From contig JAEUNM010000088.1 in assembly GCA_016791105.1 (NCBI GenBank), positions 1-64,000 of the forward strand: DNA of 64,000 bases. The letters run 5' to 3'. The DNA comes from Rhodocyclaceae bacterium (lineage in GTDB: Bacteria > Pseudomonadota > Gammaproteobacteria > Burkholderiales > Rhodocyclaceae). Position numbers and translations under genes: made by a program. The notes under the pieces were generated by a model. That model had not been told where the DNA came from. It searched no databases and saw only the letters and a list, made by a program, of their open reading frames with translations. This document shows, piece after piece, positions 47,568 to 57,448 of the stretch. Position 1 is the stretch's first letter, and every line of letters starts with the position of its first letter.

Positions 47568-48110
47568 TCAGAGGCTGATACTGCAATCGGGGCCGCCGGC
47601 GAAGGTGTAGATGCCTTCGTTTACGGCAATTTGCCCGGTAAACATTCGCGTGGTATCGGATACGATGCCGCGGACGTTGAAAGTGTGAATGCAGAACGGT
47701 TGATTGAAACCGCTGGTCATTTGGGTTGCTGTGCCCAGCCACGATACCGGGTCGGCGGCGCGCGGCAGGGATACCTGCACATCGACGTTCTGACCATCTA
47801 TGGTTTGGGTGAAACTGAACAGATTGACCGTGCTAGGGGCCGCCTGTGCCGTGCTGCCGACGAAGCGGCAACTGATGGCGTTATCGTTGACGCTCAGGCA
47901 GTCGCGCGAAAAGCGGCCCAGATTCGAATTGATGTAGGACACTACGGCTACTTCTCCGAGGCTGAACTGGCGCTCCGCGACTTCGGACACGCCGCCGATG
48001 CGCAGTTCCACGACGTTGGTTTTGATCATTACCACTACCAGCAGGGTCATCACAGCCAGGAATATAAGGCTTATGACCAATACCACACCTTTTTGTGCGC
48101 GCATGACCAT
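47568..48110 (-). CDS. pilX: Type IV pilus minor pilin PilX
   Basis: 180 residues. The N-terminus QKGVVLVISLIFLAVMTLL is the PilX-type prepilin helix: a short leader with Gly followed by a hydrophobic segment, lacking the usual Glu+5, as is typical for PilX. The rest is a small globular pilin domain. It lies between pilW and pilY1, six bases after the pilW stop. It is part of the initiating pilus-tip complex. Confidence 0.9.
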   Translation of the reverse strand: MVMRAQKGVVLVISLIFLAVMTLLVVVMIKTNVVELRIGGVSEVAERQFSLGEVAVVSYINSNLGRFSRDCLSVNDNAISCRFVGSTAQAAPSTVNLFSFTQTIDGQNVDVQVSLPRAADPVSWLGTATQMTSGFNQPFCIHTFNVRGIVSDTTRMFTGQIAVNEGIYTFAGGPDCSISL

Positions 48111-48116
48111 CCTTTT

Positions 48117-49412
48117 TTAACAGGCTGAATTGACGGAAGGCGTGCTTCCTGCCGTCCCGCCCTGAAAGCCGCCGCGTCCCGAGCAATTGCGTAACATGGC
48201 AACCTGCGTGAACACTCGACGCAGATAGTTGCATTGAGTTCCGCCTTCGGCACTTGCGCTGCATGTGAAGTCGGCGGTGCCGTCGTCATCGAGATCGTAG
48301 CTGCGGCCTGCGTCGCTATAGGTCTGGATGCTGGGCGAGCGCACGAGCACAGCCACTCGGACGGCTATGACGCGCGCCCAGAATTCAGGCGGAATAGTGG
48401 CGTCCGTCGGCGCCACGAAGCGGTCTACGATGCCGTCTGGCGTGCTGCTCCAGGGCGGGGCCGCAATGGTCCCATCGGCGTTGAAGGTGACGCCATCGAC
48501 ACCGAACATGACGCTAAAACGCTCTACGCCCTCCGCAAGTGGTACCGCGACAAATTGCGGCCCGTTTGTGCCTGGCTGTAATTCCCAGCGAAACAAGGTG
48601 GGGATGGCGCGCCGGTCGGAAGATTGCGAACAGTCGGAGCCGGTCATGCGGCTGCAGGGGGCAACCTGGTAGAGGTGCGTCTGATATTCGAACACCGGTG
48701 CCGGCGTACTCGAATTGTCGCTCGCGAGCATGGTTTTGATCTTGTTTGCGGCGGCGAGGTTGTCGAACTGGGAGCCCTTGAACAGCAGCGTTTGGGGATC
48801 TTCGGAGGTGACGGACTGAATGAATACGCGGGTTGAAAAGCCGCTAAGCGCGGAAAGTTGTGTCTTCAGGTTGGTCAGCCGCGCTGCCAGACCGGTGCCA
48901 CTGGTTGACAGGTACGATTCCCCGTTCAGTGCGCCGCGCACGATCAGTACGGGGTTTCCAGACTGAAAATTGGCGGCAGAGATGCAGGGATACTTGCTCG
49001 GTGCAGTGAGTTGCGGACCCAGGTACTCAATCGGGCTTTGCAAATCGAAAACCCAAGCACGAGTTGTGACCACTGTCGCCGTGCAGTCGTTACTGACATC
49101 AGAGGTAAAAACGGAAAGATTGGAGTAGGTCGAATTGAGATTGTCTACATCCAGTGAGTTGGCACCAATGCCGTAGAACCCACCCAGACGCAGATCGTCG
49201 ATGATCGATCGCATCGCGGTAGTGGCATTGTCCTGCATCTGCGCGGAATCGTCGTGTGCGCGCAGGCTGCGCGAGGCATTCACCATCAGGCTCACGAGTC
49301 CCAGCGACAGGACGATGCCTATCGTGATCGATACCATCAGTTCGATCAAGGTCAGGCCGGCGTGCTGCGTGGGCACGCCGCGCATGCCGGCGGGGAAATC
49401 AGAAGGGTTCAT
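48117..49412 (-). CDS. pilW: Type IV pilus minor pilin PilW
   Basis: 431 residues. The prepilin motif is TQHAGLTLIELM, with cleavage expected after Gly19 and Glu at +5, followed by a hydrophobic helix. The long C-terminal region is PilW-like. Its start overlaps the pilV end by 14 bases. A Cys-containing tail (CSGRGG near the end) is typical of this family. It acts with PilV, PilX, FimT and PilE to prime pilus assembly. Confidence 0.92.
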   Translation of the reverse strand: MNPSDFPAGMRGVPTQHAGLTLIELMVSITIGIVLSLGLVSLMVNASRSLRAHDDSAQMQDNATTAMRSIIDDLRLGGFYGIGANSLDVDNLNSTYSNLSVFTSDVSNDCTATVVTTRAWVFDLQSPIEYLGPQLTAPSKYPCISAANFQSGNPVLIVRGALNGESYLSTSGTGLAARLTNLKTQLSALSGFSTRVFIQSVTSEDPQTLLFKGSQFDNLAAANKIKTMLASDNSSTPAPVFEYQTHLYQVAPCSRMTGSDCSQSSDRRAIPTLFRWELQPGTNGPQFVAVPLAEGVERFSVMFGVDGVTFNADGTIAAPPWSSTPDGIVDRFVAPTDATIPPEFWARVIAVRVAVLVRSPSIQTYSDAGRSYDLDDDGTADFTCSASAEGGTQCNYLRRVFTQVAMLRNCSGRGGFQGGTAGSTPSVNSAC

Positions 49413-50106
49413 GGAGTGTCAAGTCCAGCCAGATGACGCGCCGCGTGGCATCGTTCAGATTGCCCTGACGGTCGCGGTAAATGTTGGCGTCGCGGCCACA
49501 ACTCAGATCGCTCGCCGGGGCCACCGTAGGCAAATCTCCCTGCCAGGCGACGCTGATGCGAAAGGTGTTGTTGTTGACGCTAGTACGTTGTTCTATACAT
49601 CCGCGTGCCAGCAGCAAGCCGCCGACGCGGCGTTGATTATTGCCGCTGCCGCTCAGTTCGCCGGAACCGAGCAAGTCGCGCTCCCAGATTGCAACGTCGT
49701 AAGCGGCGCGCTGGATAGCGTTGCACGTATCCGATCGACAATCCCTGCTGATAGTGCGCGGCGTGCTATTGGCCGCGGCAGGCGCCGTTACCGGGGCGGC
49801 TCCGGCGTATTGCAGGCCGATCTGGATATTTACGCTGGGGGTGCACACGCTGGAACCGGCGCCGGTGAAGTCGGTCGGGCACTCACGGGCGCCACTCGCA
49901 TTGGTCGGATAGCTGGCGTACTGGTTAGCCTGCATGCGCTCCGCAATGTCATGCACGAGATTGAGCGCGACATGGCGCTGGTAGGCCTCGAAGCCCATTT
50001 GCTGGCCTTTGATGATGAGCGCCCCCAAGCCGAGCAGGCCGAACATCAGTATGATCAGGGTGACAAGTACTTCTATCAGGGAAAAACCTCGGCATTTCAA
50101 GAACAT
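49399..50106 (-). CDS. pilV: Type IV pilus minor pilin PilV
   Basis: 235 residues with the prepilin start KCRGFSLIEVLVTLIILMFG (cleavage after Gly7, Glu at +5). The PilV core YQRHVALNLVHDIAERMQAN follows the helix. It overlaps fimT by 10 bases upstream and pilW by 14 bases downstream, so the operon is translationally coupled. Confidence 0.93.
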   Translation of the reverse strand: MFLKCRGFSLIEVLVTLIILMFGLLGLGALIIKGQQMGFEAYQRHVALNLVHDIAERMQANQYASYPTNASGARECPTDFTGAGSSVCTPSVNIQIGLQYAGAAPVTAPAAANSTPRTISRDCRSDTCNAIQRAAYDVAIWERDLLGSGELSGSGNNQRRVGGLLLARGCIEQRTSVNNNTFRISVAWQGDLPTVAPASDLSCGRDANIYRDRQGNLNDATRRVIWLDLTLHEPF

Positions 50107-50636
50107 GCGCTTGCTCCGCTGTCCTGGCTCTTGTCCACGATATTGACGCGCCCAGTCGGCCCGAAATACAGAGTGCGAAACGCATCAGTGCCGGCGCTCA
50201 CACGCAGGCCGGTGAGCGTAACGCTGCCGTTTGCCAGTTCTGCGATGCGGCCATTGGGCAGAAAGGTCAGACGGCTAGGTACGGCGCCGCCGCTATTCGT
50301 ACAAATTTTCAGGGCGGTCGGCAAGGTATCGCTGGTTTTGATGATTTCCGTGCTGGCGACGGTGCCGTTGCCATCCGCGTCGGCCGCCAGTTGCCAGCCC
50401 GTCGTGACGCCATTGGCGACGGTGAAGTCGAGAAACACCTGTTGTTGGCCCTCGACAGCCTGCACGCGTGCCAGTGCGAGGTCGTGCTGCAATTCGGATG
50501 TGGTGGCCCGCACACGCTGCTGCGCGACGAAACTGGAAAAATTCGGCGCTGCAGCCGCCAGCAAAATCGCCGCAATGGCTATCACCACGAGCAGTTCGAC
50601 GATGGTGAAGCCGGCCGCAGCGGTATCGCGGGACAT
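50097..50636 (-). CDS. fimT: GspH/FimT-family minor pilin
   Basis: 179 residues from the ATG at 50636. The prepilin motif is AAAGFTIVELLVVIAIAAIL with Glu at +5. The globular domain has the GspH pattern: SELQHDLALARVQAVEG, then LTFLPNGRI and a C-terminal disulphide-capable Cys. The frame upstream to 50723 overlaps pilE and is not used. In Pseudomonas the equivalent gene is fimU. Confidence 0.9.
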   Translation of the reverse strand: MSRDTAAAGFTIVELLVVIAIAAILLAAAAPNFSSFVAQQRVRATTSELQHDLALARVQAVEGQQQVFLDFTVANGVTTGWQLAADADGNGTVASTEIIKTSDTLPTALKICTNSGGAVPSRLTFLPNGRIAELANGSVTLTGLRVSAGTDAFRTLYFGPTGRVNIVDKSQDSGASACS

Positions 50637-50640
50637 GAGC

Positions 50641-51138
50641 TTATTTCCAGTCATAGGCGCCCGACGGGCGGCTGCAGGTGGCTGTCGCGCAGGCGTTTCC
50701 GGTATCGCGCCAGCGCTGTCCATTGCTATTCACGACGAGCATGCCGTCACCGTTCATCGGGCCGGTCGTGATGGGCGCGATGGTCATCGTATAGCGCGGC
50801 CTCTGGCCGGCTGTGTTGTCGGCGTAAACAGTGGCGCTGCCGTAGTAGGTGGAAACGTCGCTGCCTGCTGCACTGCCCACGCCGGCAGAGGAATCGCTGC
50901 ATGTCGTGCCGACGCAGATGGCATAGGCGCGCGCATTGGTGAGGTATTGCTCCTGCTGTTGCGCCAGGTCGGACAGATATTGCTGGGCGCTGGAACGCCG
51001 GGCGCGCTTGATGTATTCGCTGTAATTCGGGATCGCGATCGCCGCCAGAATCGCCACCACGGCGACGGTGATCATCAGTTCGATCAGGGTAAAGCCGCGC
51101 GCGTGTGTGGGCTGGCTCATAGAGAGATATTTTTCCAT
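50641..51138 (-). CDS. pilE: Type IV pilus minor pilin PilE-like
   Basis: 165 residues from the ATG at 51138; the ATG at 51120 would shorten the leader by six residues, and neither has a strong ribosome binding site. The motif ARGFTLIELMITVAVVAIL has a classic cleavage site with Glu at +5. The downstream sequence (IPNYSEYIKRARRSSAQQYL) and a disulphide-flanked C-terminus match the PilE family of minor pilins, not the major pilin PilA. It heads the pilE-fimT-pilV-pilW-pilX-pilY1 operon and is divergent from the Fur-like gene. Confidence 0.88.
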   Translation of the reverse strand: MEKYLSMSQPTHARGFTLIELMITVAVVAILAAIAIPNYSEYIKRARRSSAQQYLSDLAQQQEQYLTNARAYAICVGTTCSDSSAGVGSAAGSDVSTYYGSATVYADNTAGQRPRYTMTIAPITTGPMNGDGMLVVNSNGQRWRDTGNACATATCSRPSGAYDWK

Positions 51139-51268
51139 TGTGGCAGTTCGGACTGTAAGTTTGTCGGGCTCAGGGTGCCAGTCCATCCCGACGAAAGGCT
51201 CGCGTGTCGGTATGGGCGGCAGAATGCAATATTAGACATGATCCAAATGCGCGACGTATACTCGAAGC

Positions 51269-51691
51269 ATGGACGGCCCTTCTGACCATGACGATTTTGC
51301 TGACCGCCTGCAGCGGCACGGTGTGACCCTCACGCATCAGCGTCTGGAAATTGCCGCCGTGTTGTTTCGAACCATGGAACATCTTTCGGCGGATCAGATA
51401 CTTGCGCGCGTGAATGCACGCAACGCGCAGGTTTCGAAGGCAACCGTTTATAACACGCTGAAATTGTTTCTAGAAAAGGGACTTTTGCGTGAAGTGATCG
51501 TAGACCCGGATCGGGTGTTCTACGACCCGAATGTTGCGCCGCACCACCATTTATATGACGTAACGACCGGGCATTTGACCGATATTCCGGCCGAAGCGAT
51601 CACGCTGGCCCGCCTGCCGCAACTGCCGGATGGCATGGTGGTGGAAGGTGTCGATATCGTGATCCGGACGCGGCCGCTCAATCCCCCCTGA
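51269..51691 (+). CDS. Fur-family (Irr-like) transcriptional regulator
   Basis: 140 residues. The winged-helix half has [14 protein letters not shown] and the recognition helix [18 protein letters not shown]. The dimerisation half has [16 protein letters not shown] in place of the usual Fur HHDH...CxxC segment. There are no Cys pairs anywhere, so the structural zinc site is absent. HHH with TGxLTDIP is characteristic of Irr-like members that respond to haem or iron status. A TATACT (51257-51262) lies only six bases before the ATG, so a leaderless transcript is possible. It lies upstream of leuA, 47 bases from it. Confidence 0.85.
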   Translation: MDGPSDHDDFADRLQRHGVTLTHQRLEIAAVLFRTMEHLSADQILARVNARNAQVSKATVYNTLKLFLEKGLLREVIVDPDRVFYDPNVAPHHHLYDVTTGHLTDIPAEAITLARLPQLPDGMVVEGVDIVIRTRPLNPP

Positions 51692-51738
51692 ACCATGCGC
51701 CCGCGGCGCACTGTGCTGATATACCTACGGAGTTGGCA

Positions 51739-53286
51739 ATGACTGATACGCTCATCATTTTCGATACGACCATGCGTGACGGCGAACAAAGCCCCGGCGC
51801 CGCCATGAGCCGTGACGAAAAGGTCCGCATCGCGCGCGCGCTGGAGCGCATGCGCGTCAACGTGATCGAAGCCGGGTTTGCCGCAGCTTCGCCGGGAGAT
51901 TTCGAATCGGTGCGCGCGGTGGCGGAAAGCGTGCGCGAATCCACCATCTGTTCGCTCGCGCGGGCAAACGAAAATGACGTGCGCCGCGCCGGCGAGGCCA
52001 TACGCCCGGCTGCCTCCGGGCGTATCCACACCTTCATCGCGACCAGCCCCATCCACATGGAGAAAAAATTGCGCATGGCGCCCGATCAGGTGGTCGAGCA
52101 GGCCGTGCGCGCGGTCAAATGGGCGCGTGAATACACCGACGACGTCGAATTTTCCGCCGAAGACGCAGGCCGTTCCGAACTTGATTTCCTGTGCCGCATA
52201 TGCACCGCGGTGATCGATGCCGGCGCGCGCACCATCAATATTCCGGATACCGTCGGCTACAACGTGCCGCACCAGTTCGGGAGCGTTTTGCGGCAACTCA
52301 TAGAGCGCGTTCCGAACAGCGACAAGGTGGTGTGGTCGGTGCATTGCCATAACGATCTGGGTCTTGCCGTGGCCAATTCGCTTGCCGCCGTGCTGGCCGG
52401 GGCGCGTCAGGTGGAATGCACAGTAAACGGCCTGGGCGAGCGTGCCGGCAATGCTTCGCTGGAAGAAATCGTGATGGCCGTGCGCACCCGCCGCGACGTG
52501 TTCACCTGCGATACGCGCATCGATTCGACGCAGATTGTCCCCACCTCCAAACTGGTGAGCCAGATTACCGGCTATCCCGTGCAACCCAACAAGGCCGTCG
52601 TGGGCGCCAATGCATTCGCGCACGAATCCGGGATACACCAGGACGGCGTGCTGAAGCACCGCGAAACCTACGAAATCATGCGCGCCGAAGACGTGGGCTG
52701 GAGTACCAACCGGCTCAGCCTGGGCAAACTGTCTGGGCGCAATGCATTCAAAACCAAGCTGCAGGAACTGGGCATCGCGCTGGCGTCGGAAGAGGCGCTC
52801 AACGCCGCCTTTGCGCGCTTCAAGGTGCTGGCCGATAAAAAGCGCGAAATTTTCGACGAGGATTTGCAAGCCCTGATAGGCGAAGACGGTCCGCAGGGTA
52901 ACGATGACCGTTATGGCCTGGTGTATCTACGCATCCACAGCGAAACCGGCGAGGTGCCGCAGGCCAGCGTCACGCTCAGCGTGGGCGGCGCCGAACAGGC
53001 AACACAGTCGCAAGGTTCCGGGCCGGTCGATGCCTGTTTCCGCGCCATCGAAAGCATCGTGCATAGCGGCGCGGAACTGCTGCTCTATTCGGTCAATGCC
53101 ATTACCACCGGAACCGACGCGCAGGGCGAAGTGACGGTACGGCTGGCCAAGGACGGTCGCGTGGTAAACGGCCAGGGTGCGGATACCGACATAATCGTGG
53201 CGTCCGCCAAGGCCTACCTTAATGCGCTCAATCGGCTCGTGAGCGGGGTCGAGCGGCTCAATCCGCAGGCCGAAGAAACGGTCTGA
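51739..53286 (+). CDS. leuA: 2-isopropylmalate synthase
   Basis: 515 residues. It condenses acetyl-CoA with 2-oxoisovalerate in the first step of leucine synthesis. The active-site block [15 protein letters not shown] lies at 9-23, the metal-binding [12 protein letters not shown] near 200, and the C-terminal LeuA allosteric domain (leucine feedback) from about 385. The ATG at 51739 follows CGGAG; a TTG at 51733 adds only two residues. In many betaproteobacteria leuA directly follows pssA; here it is about 16 kb away. Confidence 0.96.
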   Translation: MTDTLIIFDTTMRDGEQSPGAAMSRDEKVRIARALERMRVNVIEAGFAAASPGDFESVRAVAESVRESTICSLARANENDVRRAGEAIRPAASGRIHTFIATSPIHMEKKLRMAPDQVVEQAVRAVKWAREYTDDVEFSAEDAGRSELDFLCRICTAVIDAGARTINIPDTVGYNVPHQFGSVLRQLIERVPNSDKVVWSVHCHNDLGLAVANSLAAVLAGARQVECTVNGLGERAGNASLEEIVMAVRTRRDVFTCDTRIDSTQIVPTSKLVSQITGYPVQPNKAVVGANAFAHESGIHQDGVLKHRETYEIMRAEDVGWSTNRLSLGKLSGRNAFKTKLQELGIALASEEALNAAFARFKVLADKKREIFDEDLQALIGEDGPQGNDDRYGLVYLRIHSETGEVPQASVTLSVGGAEQATQSQGSGPVDACFRAIESIVHSGAELLLYSVNAITTGTDAQGEVTVRLAKDGRVVNGQGADTDIIVASAKAYLNALNRLVSGVERLNPQAEETV

Positions 53287-53303
53287 AGCGGGGGGGCGCG
53301 GCC

Positions 53304-54262
<959 letters not shown>

Positions 54263-54341
54263 TTATGGCCGATTCCTGTGCTGTGGCGCGTGCACCGCCG
54301 CAGCCGCAGGACGTCGTGAGCGACAAGTTTGAGGGGTGGTG

Positions 54342-55220
54342 GTGGCTTTCAATCTGATGGCGCGCCTGGCGCGCTTCGACTTTCTGCCCATACGGGTGCT
54401 GCGCCGCTTCATAAGCGCCCGCTGCGCGCAGACCGCGGCCGGACTGGCTTTCGTGACGCTGATCGGGCTGGTGCCCATCATGAGCGTGACGGTTGCGGTA
54501 CTGGCTCGCCTGCCCGATTTTGCGGATTTCGGCGGGCACGTGGAAAAATTTCTGCTGAGCTACCTGCTGCCCCAACGGGCCGGCGACGTGGTGGCCAAAT
54601 ATGCGTTGATGTTTTCCGCCAAGGCGGCGGACTTGACGCGCGTGGGCGCCCTGGCCGTGGCGGTGACGGCAACCCTCATCCTGCACACCATAGACCGCGA
54701 ACTGAACGTTATTTTTCGCGTCGGCCGCACGCGCCCGTTGTGGAAATCGTTTTTGCTCTACCTCGTGCTGCTCATGCTGGGGCCTGCCGTGCTGGGTGCA
54801 CTGCTGGCGGGCTACACCTACTTTCTGAGCGCGTCCTTCGGCATCATTCCGACGCCGCCCTGGGCGCGCGGGGTGCTGGTGCCGGTGGCTACCTTGCTTC
54901 CGCTGTGGCTGTTGCTGGCGGGGCTTTTTGCGGCGGTGCCCAATCGCAGCGTGCGCGCGCGCGACGCCTTGATCGGCGGCGCGGTCGCCGTCGTGGGCCT
55001 GGAAAGCAGCCGCGCGACGCTGGCCTGGTATTTCGCCCAAATGCCCAGTTTTACGGTGCTGTACGGCGCCTTCTGGGCGGTGCCGGTATTTTTGCTGTGG
55101 CTGCAACTGTCCTGGGGCATCGTGCTGGTTGGTGCGCTGGTGTGCGCGGAACTGGACCGCAGAACGCCGGCCCAGGCAGAACGAAAGCGGCGCAGCGATC
55201 CGGCTTCGGACCATGCCTGA
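54342..55220 (+). CDS. YihY/UPF0761 family inner membrane protein
   Basis: About 292 residues with roughly six transmembrane segments. The family pattern QTAAGLAFVTLIGLVPIMSV near the start and the ENIFRVGRTRP-like stretch (ELNVIFRVGRTRPLW) identify the YihY group, once wrongly called RNase BN. The function is unknown. Three consecutive GTG codons (54336, 54339, 54342) follow GAGGGG; 54342 has the best spacing. An ATG at 54357 is an alternative. It converges with the PilZ-like gene. Confidence 0.88.
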   Translation: MAFNLMARLARFDFLPIRVLRRFISARCAQTAAGLAFVTLIGLVPIMSVTVAVLARLPDFADFGGHVEKFLLSYLLPQRAGDVVAKYALMFSAKAADLTRVGALAVAVTATLILHTIDRELNVIFRVGRTRPLWKSFLLYLVLLMLGPAVLGALLAGYTYFLSASFGIIPTPPWARGVLVPVATLLPLWLLLAGLFAAVPNRSVRARDALIGGAVAVVGLESSRATLAWYFAQMPSFTVLYGAFWAVPVFLLWLQLSWGIVLVGALVCAELDRRTPAQAERKRRSDPASDHA

Positions 55221-55250
55221 AGGATTGCCGCAGCGACCTTACGGTGCCGC

Positions 55251-56756
55251 TCAGATCGGATAGGGGTCGGCGTCGAACTGGAATAAATCGGCATTGGCCG
55301 TCTGCTGGTCGAAACCGCGCATGCGCCCTTGCGATACGCAGATTCTTTCGCCCACCTGCCAGATCATCACGAAGCGCCGCGCCACGCAGGTGCCGCGCGG
55401 CGTGATGAGTGCCTCGCGCGGGCGCGTGGCGGCGAGTGGGGGCAGGCGCAGGGCGGGCACCGGAATGTCGTCGTGCTTGCCGGAGCGGAAAGCCACCTGC
55501 ACCGGCTGCGCCTTGGGCGCAACCATTTCCAGGCCGACTTCCATGTGTTCCGGATTATCGCTGCGCAGCCAGCGTATCAGGCAGATTGCCCAGGCATCGC
55601 TATCCGGACTGCGCAGTGCCGCCACGGCACCGGGACGCAATTGCGTCATTTCGCCGCCCACGTGCATGGCGGCGAAGCCGTTTGCGCTTTCGTTCTCTAC
55701 CATCCACTCGGATATGGGGGCCGCTGCATTGACGGGCGCATTGCCCGCCGTGAGCAATTGCCATACTTCGGCGAGGCCGGTACAAAGTTGCGCGCGGTAA
55801 TTATTGTGGCGGCGCTTCAGCGCGCGCTTGGGCGGTTTGACCCAGCGCAGGCAAAGCCGACGCAATAGCGCGCGCATGTCGTTTTCCACCGCCGAGGTGG
55901 GTAGCCGGGTGGAGTCGATCGGCTTGCCCGCGTCCAGCGCGTCGAGCTCGTCGGTGAGCGTTTTCGCGATCGCGGACAGCGTGAAATAGGCCGCGTCGGC
56001 GTTGGCCGGTGGCGCACGGCGCGACGCAGGGATGGGCGGGTGATCGCGCTTGCGGTCTATCCAGTAGCCGTCGTCGCCGTCCTCCGTGGTGGGGGCTGCC
56101 TGCAACAAGCTGAGGGTGCCGCAGTGCAGCGCGAGCGTTTCCGCGGCCTGCCAGAGGTCGCGCGGGGCGAGCGATTCCGGCTGTGCGACGGCCAGCGCGA
56201 GCAGTGCGAAATAGGCTTGATTGGCTTCGCCGTGGCCGGCGGCGGCCTCATCCAGCGTGCTTACCTGCGCAAACAGCGCATGGGCGTGGACCCAGAAATC
56301 CGGTGGCGGCGGCGCCGCCATTGCGGCGCGGGCCAGATAATGTTCGAGCGTACTGCGCAATGCGCGGGTAAGCGCCGACAGGTGGCTGCGATCGGAAAGG
56401 CTGCGGTCGCCGGCCAGCCGGCCGTAAGCATCGGCCAGCGCATGGTGTATGTCGCCCAGGCGTGCGGTGGCCTGGCGCAGGGCGCGCGGCAGTGGCAGAT
56501 AGCTGGCCGCAAGCCGCGGCCGCATATCATGCGCGAGGTGCTGCGCGCGGGCAAAAAACAGGTCGAGCACGCGCAACAGTTGATTGCCCTGCGTGCCACC
56601 GGCGAGCAATTCGGTGAGGCGCACGTAGACTTCCGGCAAGTCCTGTTCCGGATCGTCCGGGGGCGGGGCGGCGAGCCAGTCGAGCAAACCGGACATGGCC
56701 GTTTCGGCATCGGCGGCCGTGTCGGCAAGTGCAGCGGGGTAAGCCGGTTTATTCAT
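55251..56756 (-). CDS. Hypothetical protein with PilZ-like C-terminal region
   Basis: 501 residues, cytoplasmic, no membrane segment. The N-terminal 300 residues are helical and unrecognised. The C-terminal part has PilZ-like landmarks: RxxxR at 311-315 (RALKR) and NxSxxG at 355-360 (NESANG), then WAICLIRWL and VGLE (407-410), resembling PilZ strands. PilZ domains bind c-di-GMP, so it may be a c-di-GMP effector. The spacing between the two motifs (about 40 residues) is longer than usual. The ATG at 56756 is chosen because the upstream extension overlaps the divergent promoter region. Confidence 0.7.
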   Translation of the reverse strand: MNKPAYPAALADTAADAETAMSGLLDWLAAPPPDDPEQDLPEVYVRLTELLAGGTQGNQLLRVLDLFFARAQHLAHDMRPRLAASYLPLPRALRQATARLGDIHHALADAYGRLAGDRSLSDRSHLSALTRALRSTLEHYLARAAMAAPPPPDFWVHAHALFAQVSTLDEAAAGHGEANQAYFALLALAVAQPESLAPRDLWQAAETLALHCGTLSLLQAAPTTEDGDDGYWIDRKRDHPPIPASRRAPPANADAAYFTLSAIAKTLTDELDALDAGKPIDSTRLPTSAVENDMRALLRRLCLRWVKPPKRALKRRHNNYRAQLCTGLAEVWQLLTAGNAPVNAAAPISEWMVENESANGFAAMHVGGEMTQLRPGAVAALRSPDSDAWAICLIRWLRSDNPEHMEVGLEMVAPKAQPVQVAFRSGKHDDIPVPALRLPPLAATRPREALITPRGTCVARRFVMIWQVGERICVSQGRMRGFDQQTANADLFQFDADPYPI

Positions 56757-56781
56757 TGGAGATAGGCGGAGCAGTTGCACC

Positions 56782-56796
56782 GATTCTAGTAGAATC
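56782..56796. promoter_or_regulatory. 15-bp perfect palindrome in a divergent promoter region
   Basis: GATTCTA-G-TAGAATC lies between the PilZ-like gene and the thioredoxin-like gene, 34 bases before the latter's ATG. Both arms contain a TAGAAT that could serve as a -10 in either direction. A regulator dimer could bind here; none is identified. Confidence 0.45.
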
Positions 56797-56830
56797 AACC
56801 CGCGTTGTAGCGTCGTCAGCGTTCAATATC

Positions 56831-57361
56831 ATGGCTTTTCCGAACTTCCTCCGCACGTTATGCGGCCTACTCGTGCTGCTGTCATGCATGTGCGCCTGGC
56901 AAAGCCGGGCTGCCACGGGCGATTTTGCGTTTTTCGACCCCAACCTGGGCGACCTGCAGGGCGATTTGCAGGCCGCGCGCAGCCAGGGAAAGATGGGCAT
57001 GCTCATCATGTTTGAAATGGATGAATGTCCCTATTGCCGCCGCATGAAAGAAACCGTATTCCCGCGCCCCGACGTACAGACCTTCTTTCGCCAGCATTTC
57101 GTCATTATCGCGGTGGACGTGCTGGGCGACGTAAAAATGCGCGATCCCGCCGGCCACGAACTGCGCGAAAAAGACTTTGCCCGCAGCATGGGCGCCACGG
57201 CCACGCCCACCTTCGTGTTCTTTGATCTTGATGGGCGCGTTCTGGTTCGCCACGTTGGCGCCACGCGGGACGCAAAAAGCTTTTTGCGGCTGGGCCATTA
57301 CGTGGTTGAAGGCGCCTACAAAAACAAAAGCTTCGCCGAATATCTGCGCGCGCCTTCCTGA
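56831..57361 (+). CDS. Periplasmic thioredoxin-fold protein (SoxW/DsbD-gamma-like)
   Basis: 176 residues with a signal peptide (LCGLLVLLSCMCAWQSRAA). The redox site is DECPYCRRM (CPYC, residues about 65-68) in a thioredoxin fold; the cis-Pro is in GATATPTFVFFD. It resembles the thioredoxin-like proteins that reduce or oxidise periplasmic thiols, such as SoxW. The partner is unknown. The ATG at 56831 is supported by the signal peptide. It is divergent from the PilZ-like gene, with the palindrome in between, and lies 87 bases before pyrF. Confidence 0.85.
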   Translation: MAFPNFLRTLCGLLVLLSCMCAWQSRAATGDFAFFDPNLGDLQGDLQAARSQGKMGMLIMFEMDECPYCRRMKETVFPRPDVQTFFRQHFVIIAVDVLGDVKMRDPAGHELREKDFARSMGATATPTFVFFDLDGRVLVRHVGATRDAKSFLRLGHYVVEGAYKNKSFAEYLRAPS

Positions 57362-57448
57362 GCGCGCTACCATCACGCCGTGACGCCCGTGCGTAGCTGC
57401 CGTGCGGGCAAAATACTCCCTGCTTGCTCCTCGCCGGACCACCAAACC

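Noticed and set aside
47313..48128. A 271-residue plus-strand frame opposite pilX and the pilY1 start
   Set aside because: Antisense to pilX/pilY1, low complexity, no start signal.
49201..51285. A 694-residue plus-strand frame across pilW-pilE
   Set aside because: It is antisense to five clear pilin genes and has no coherent domain.
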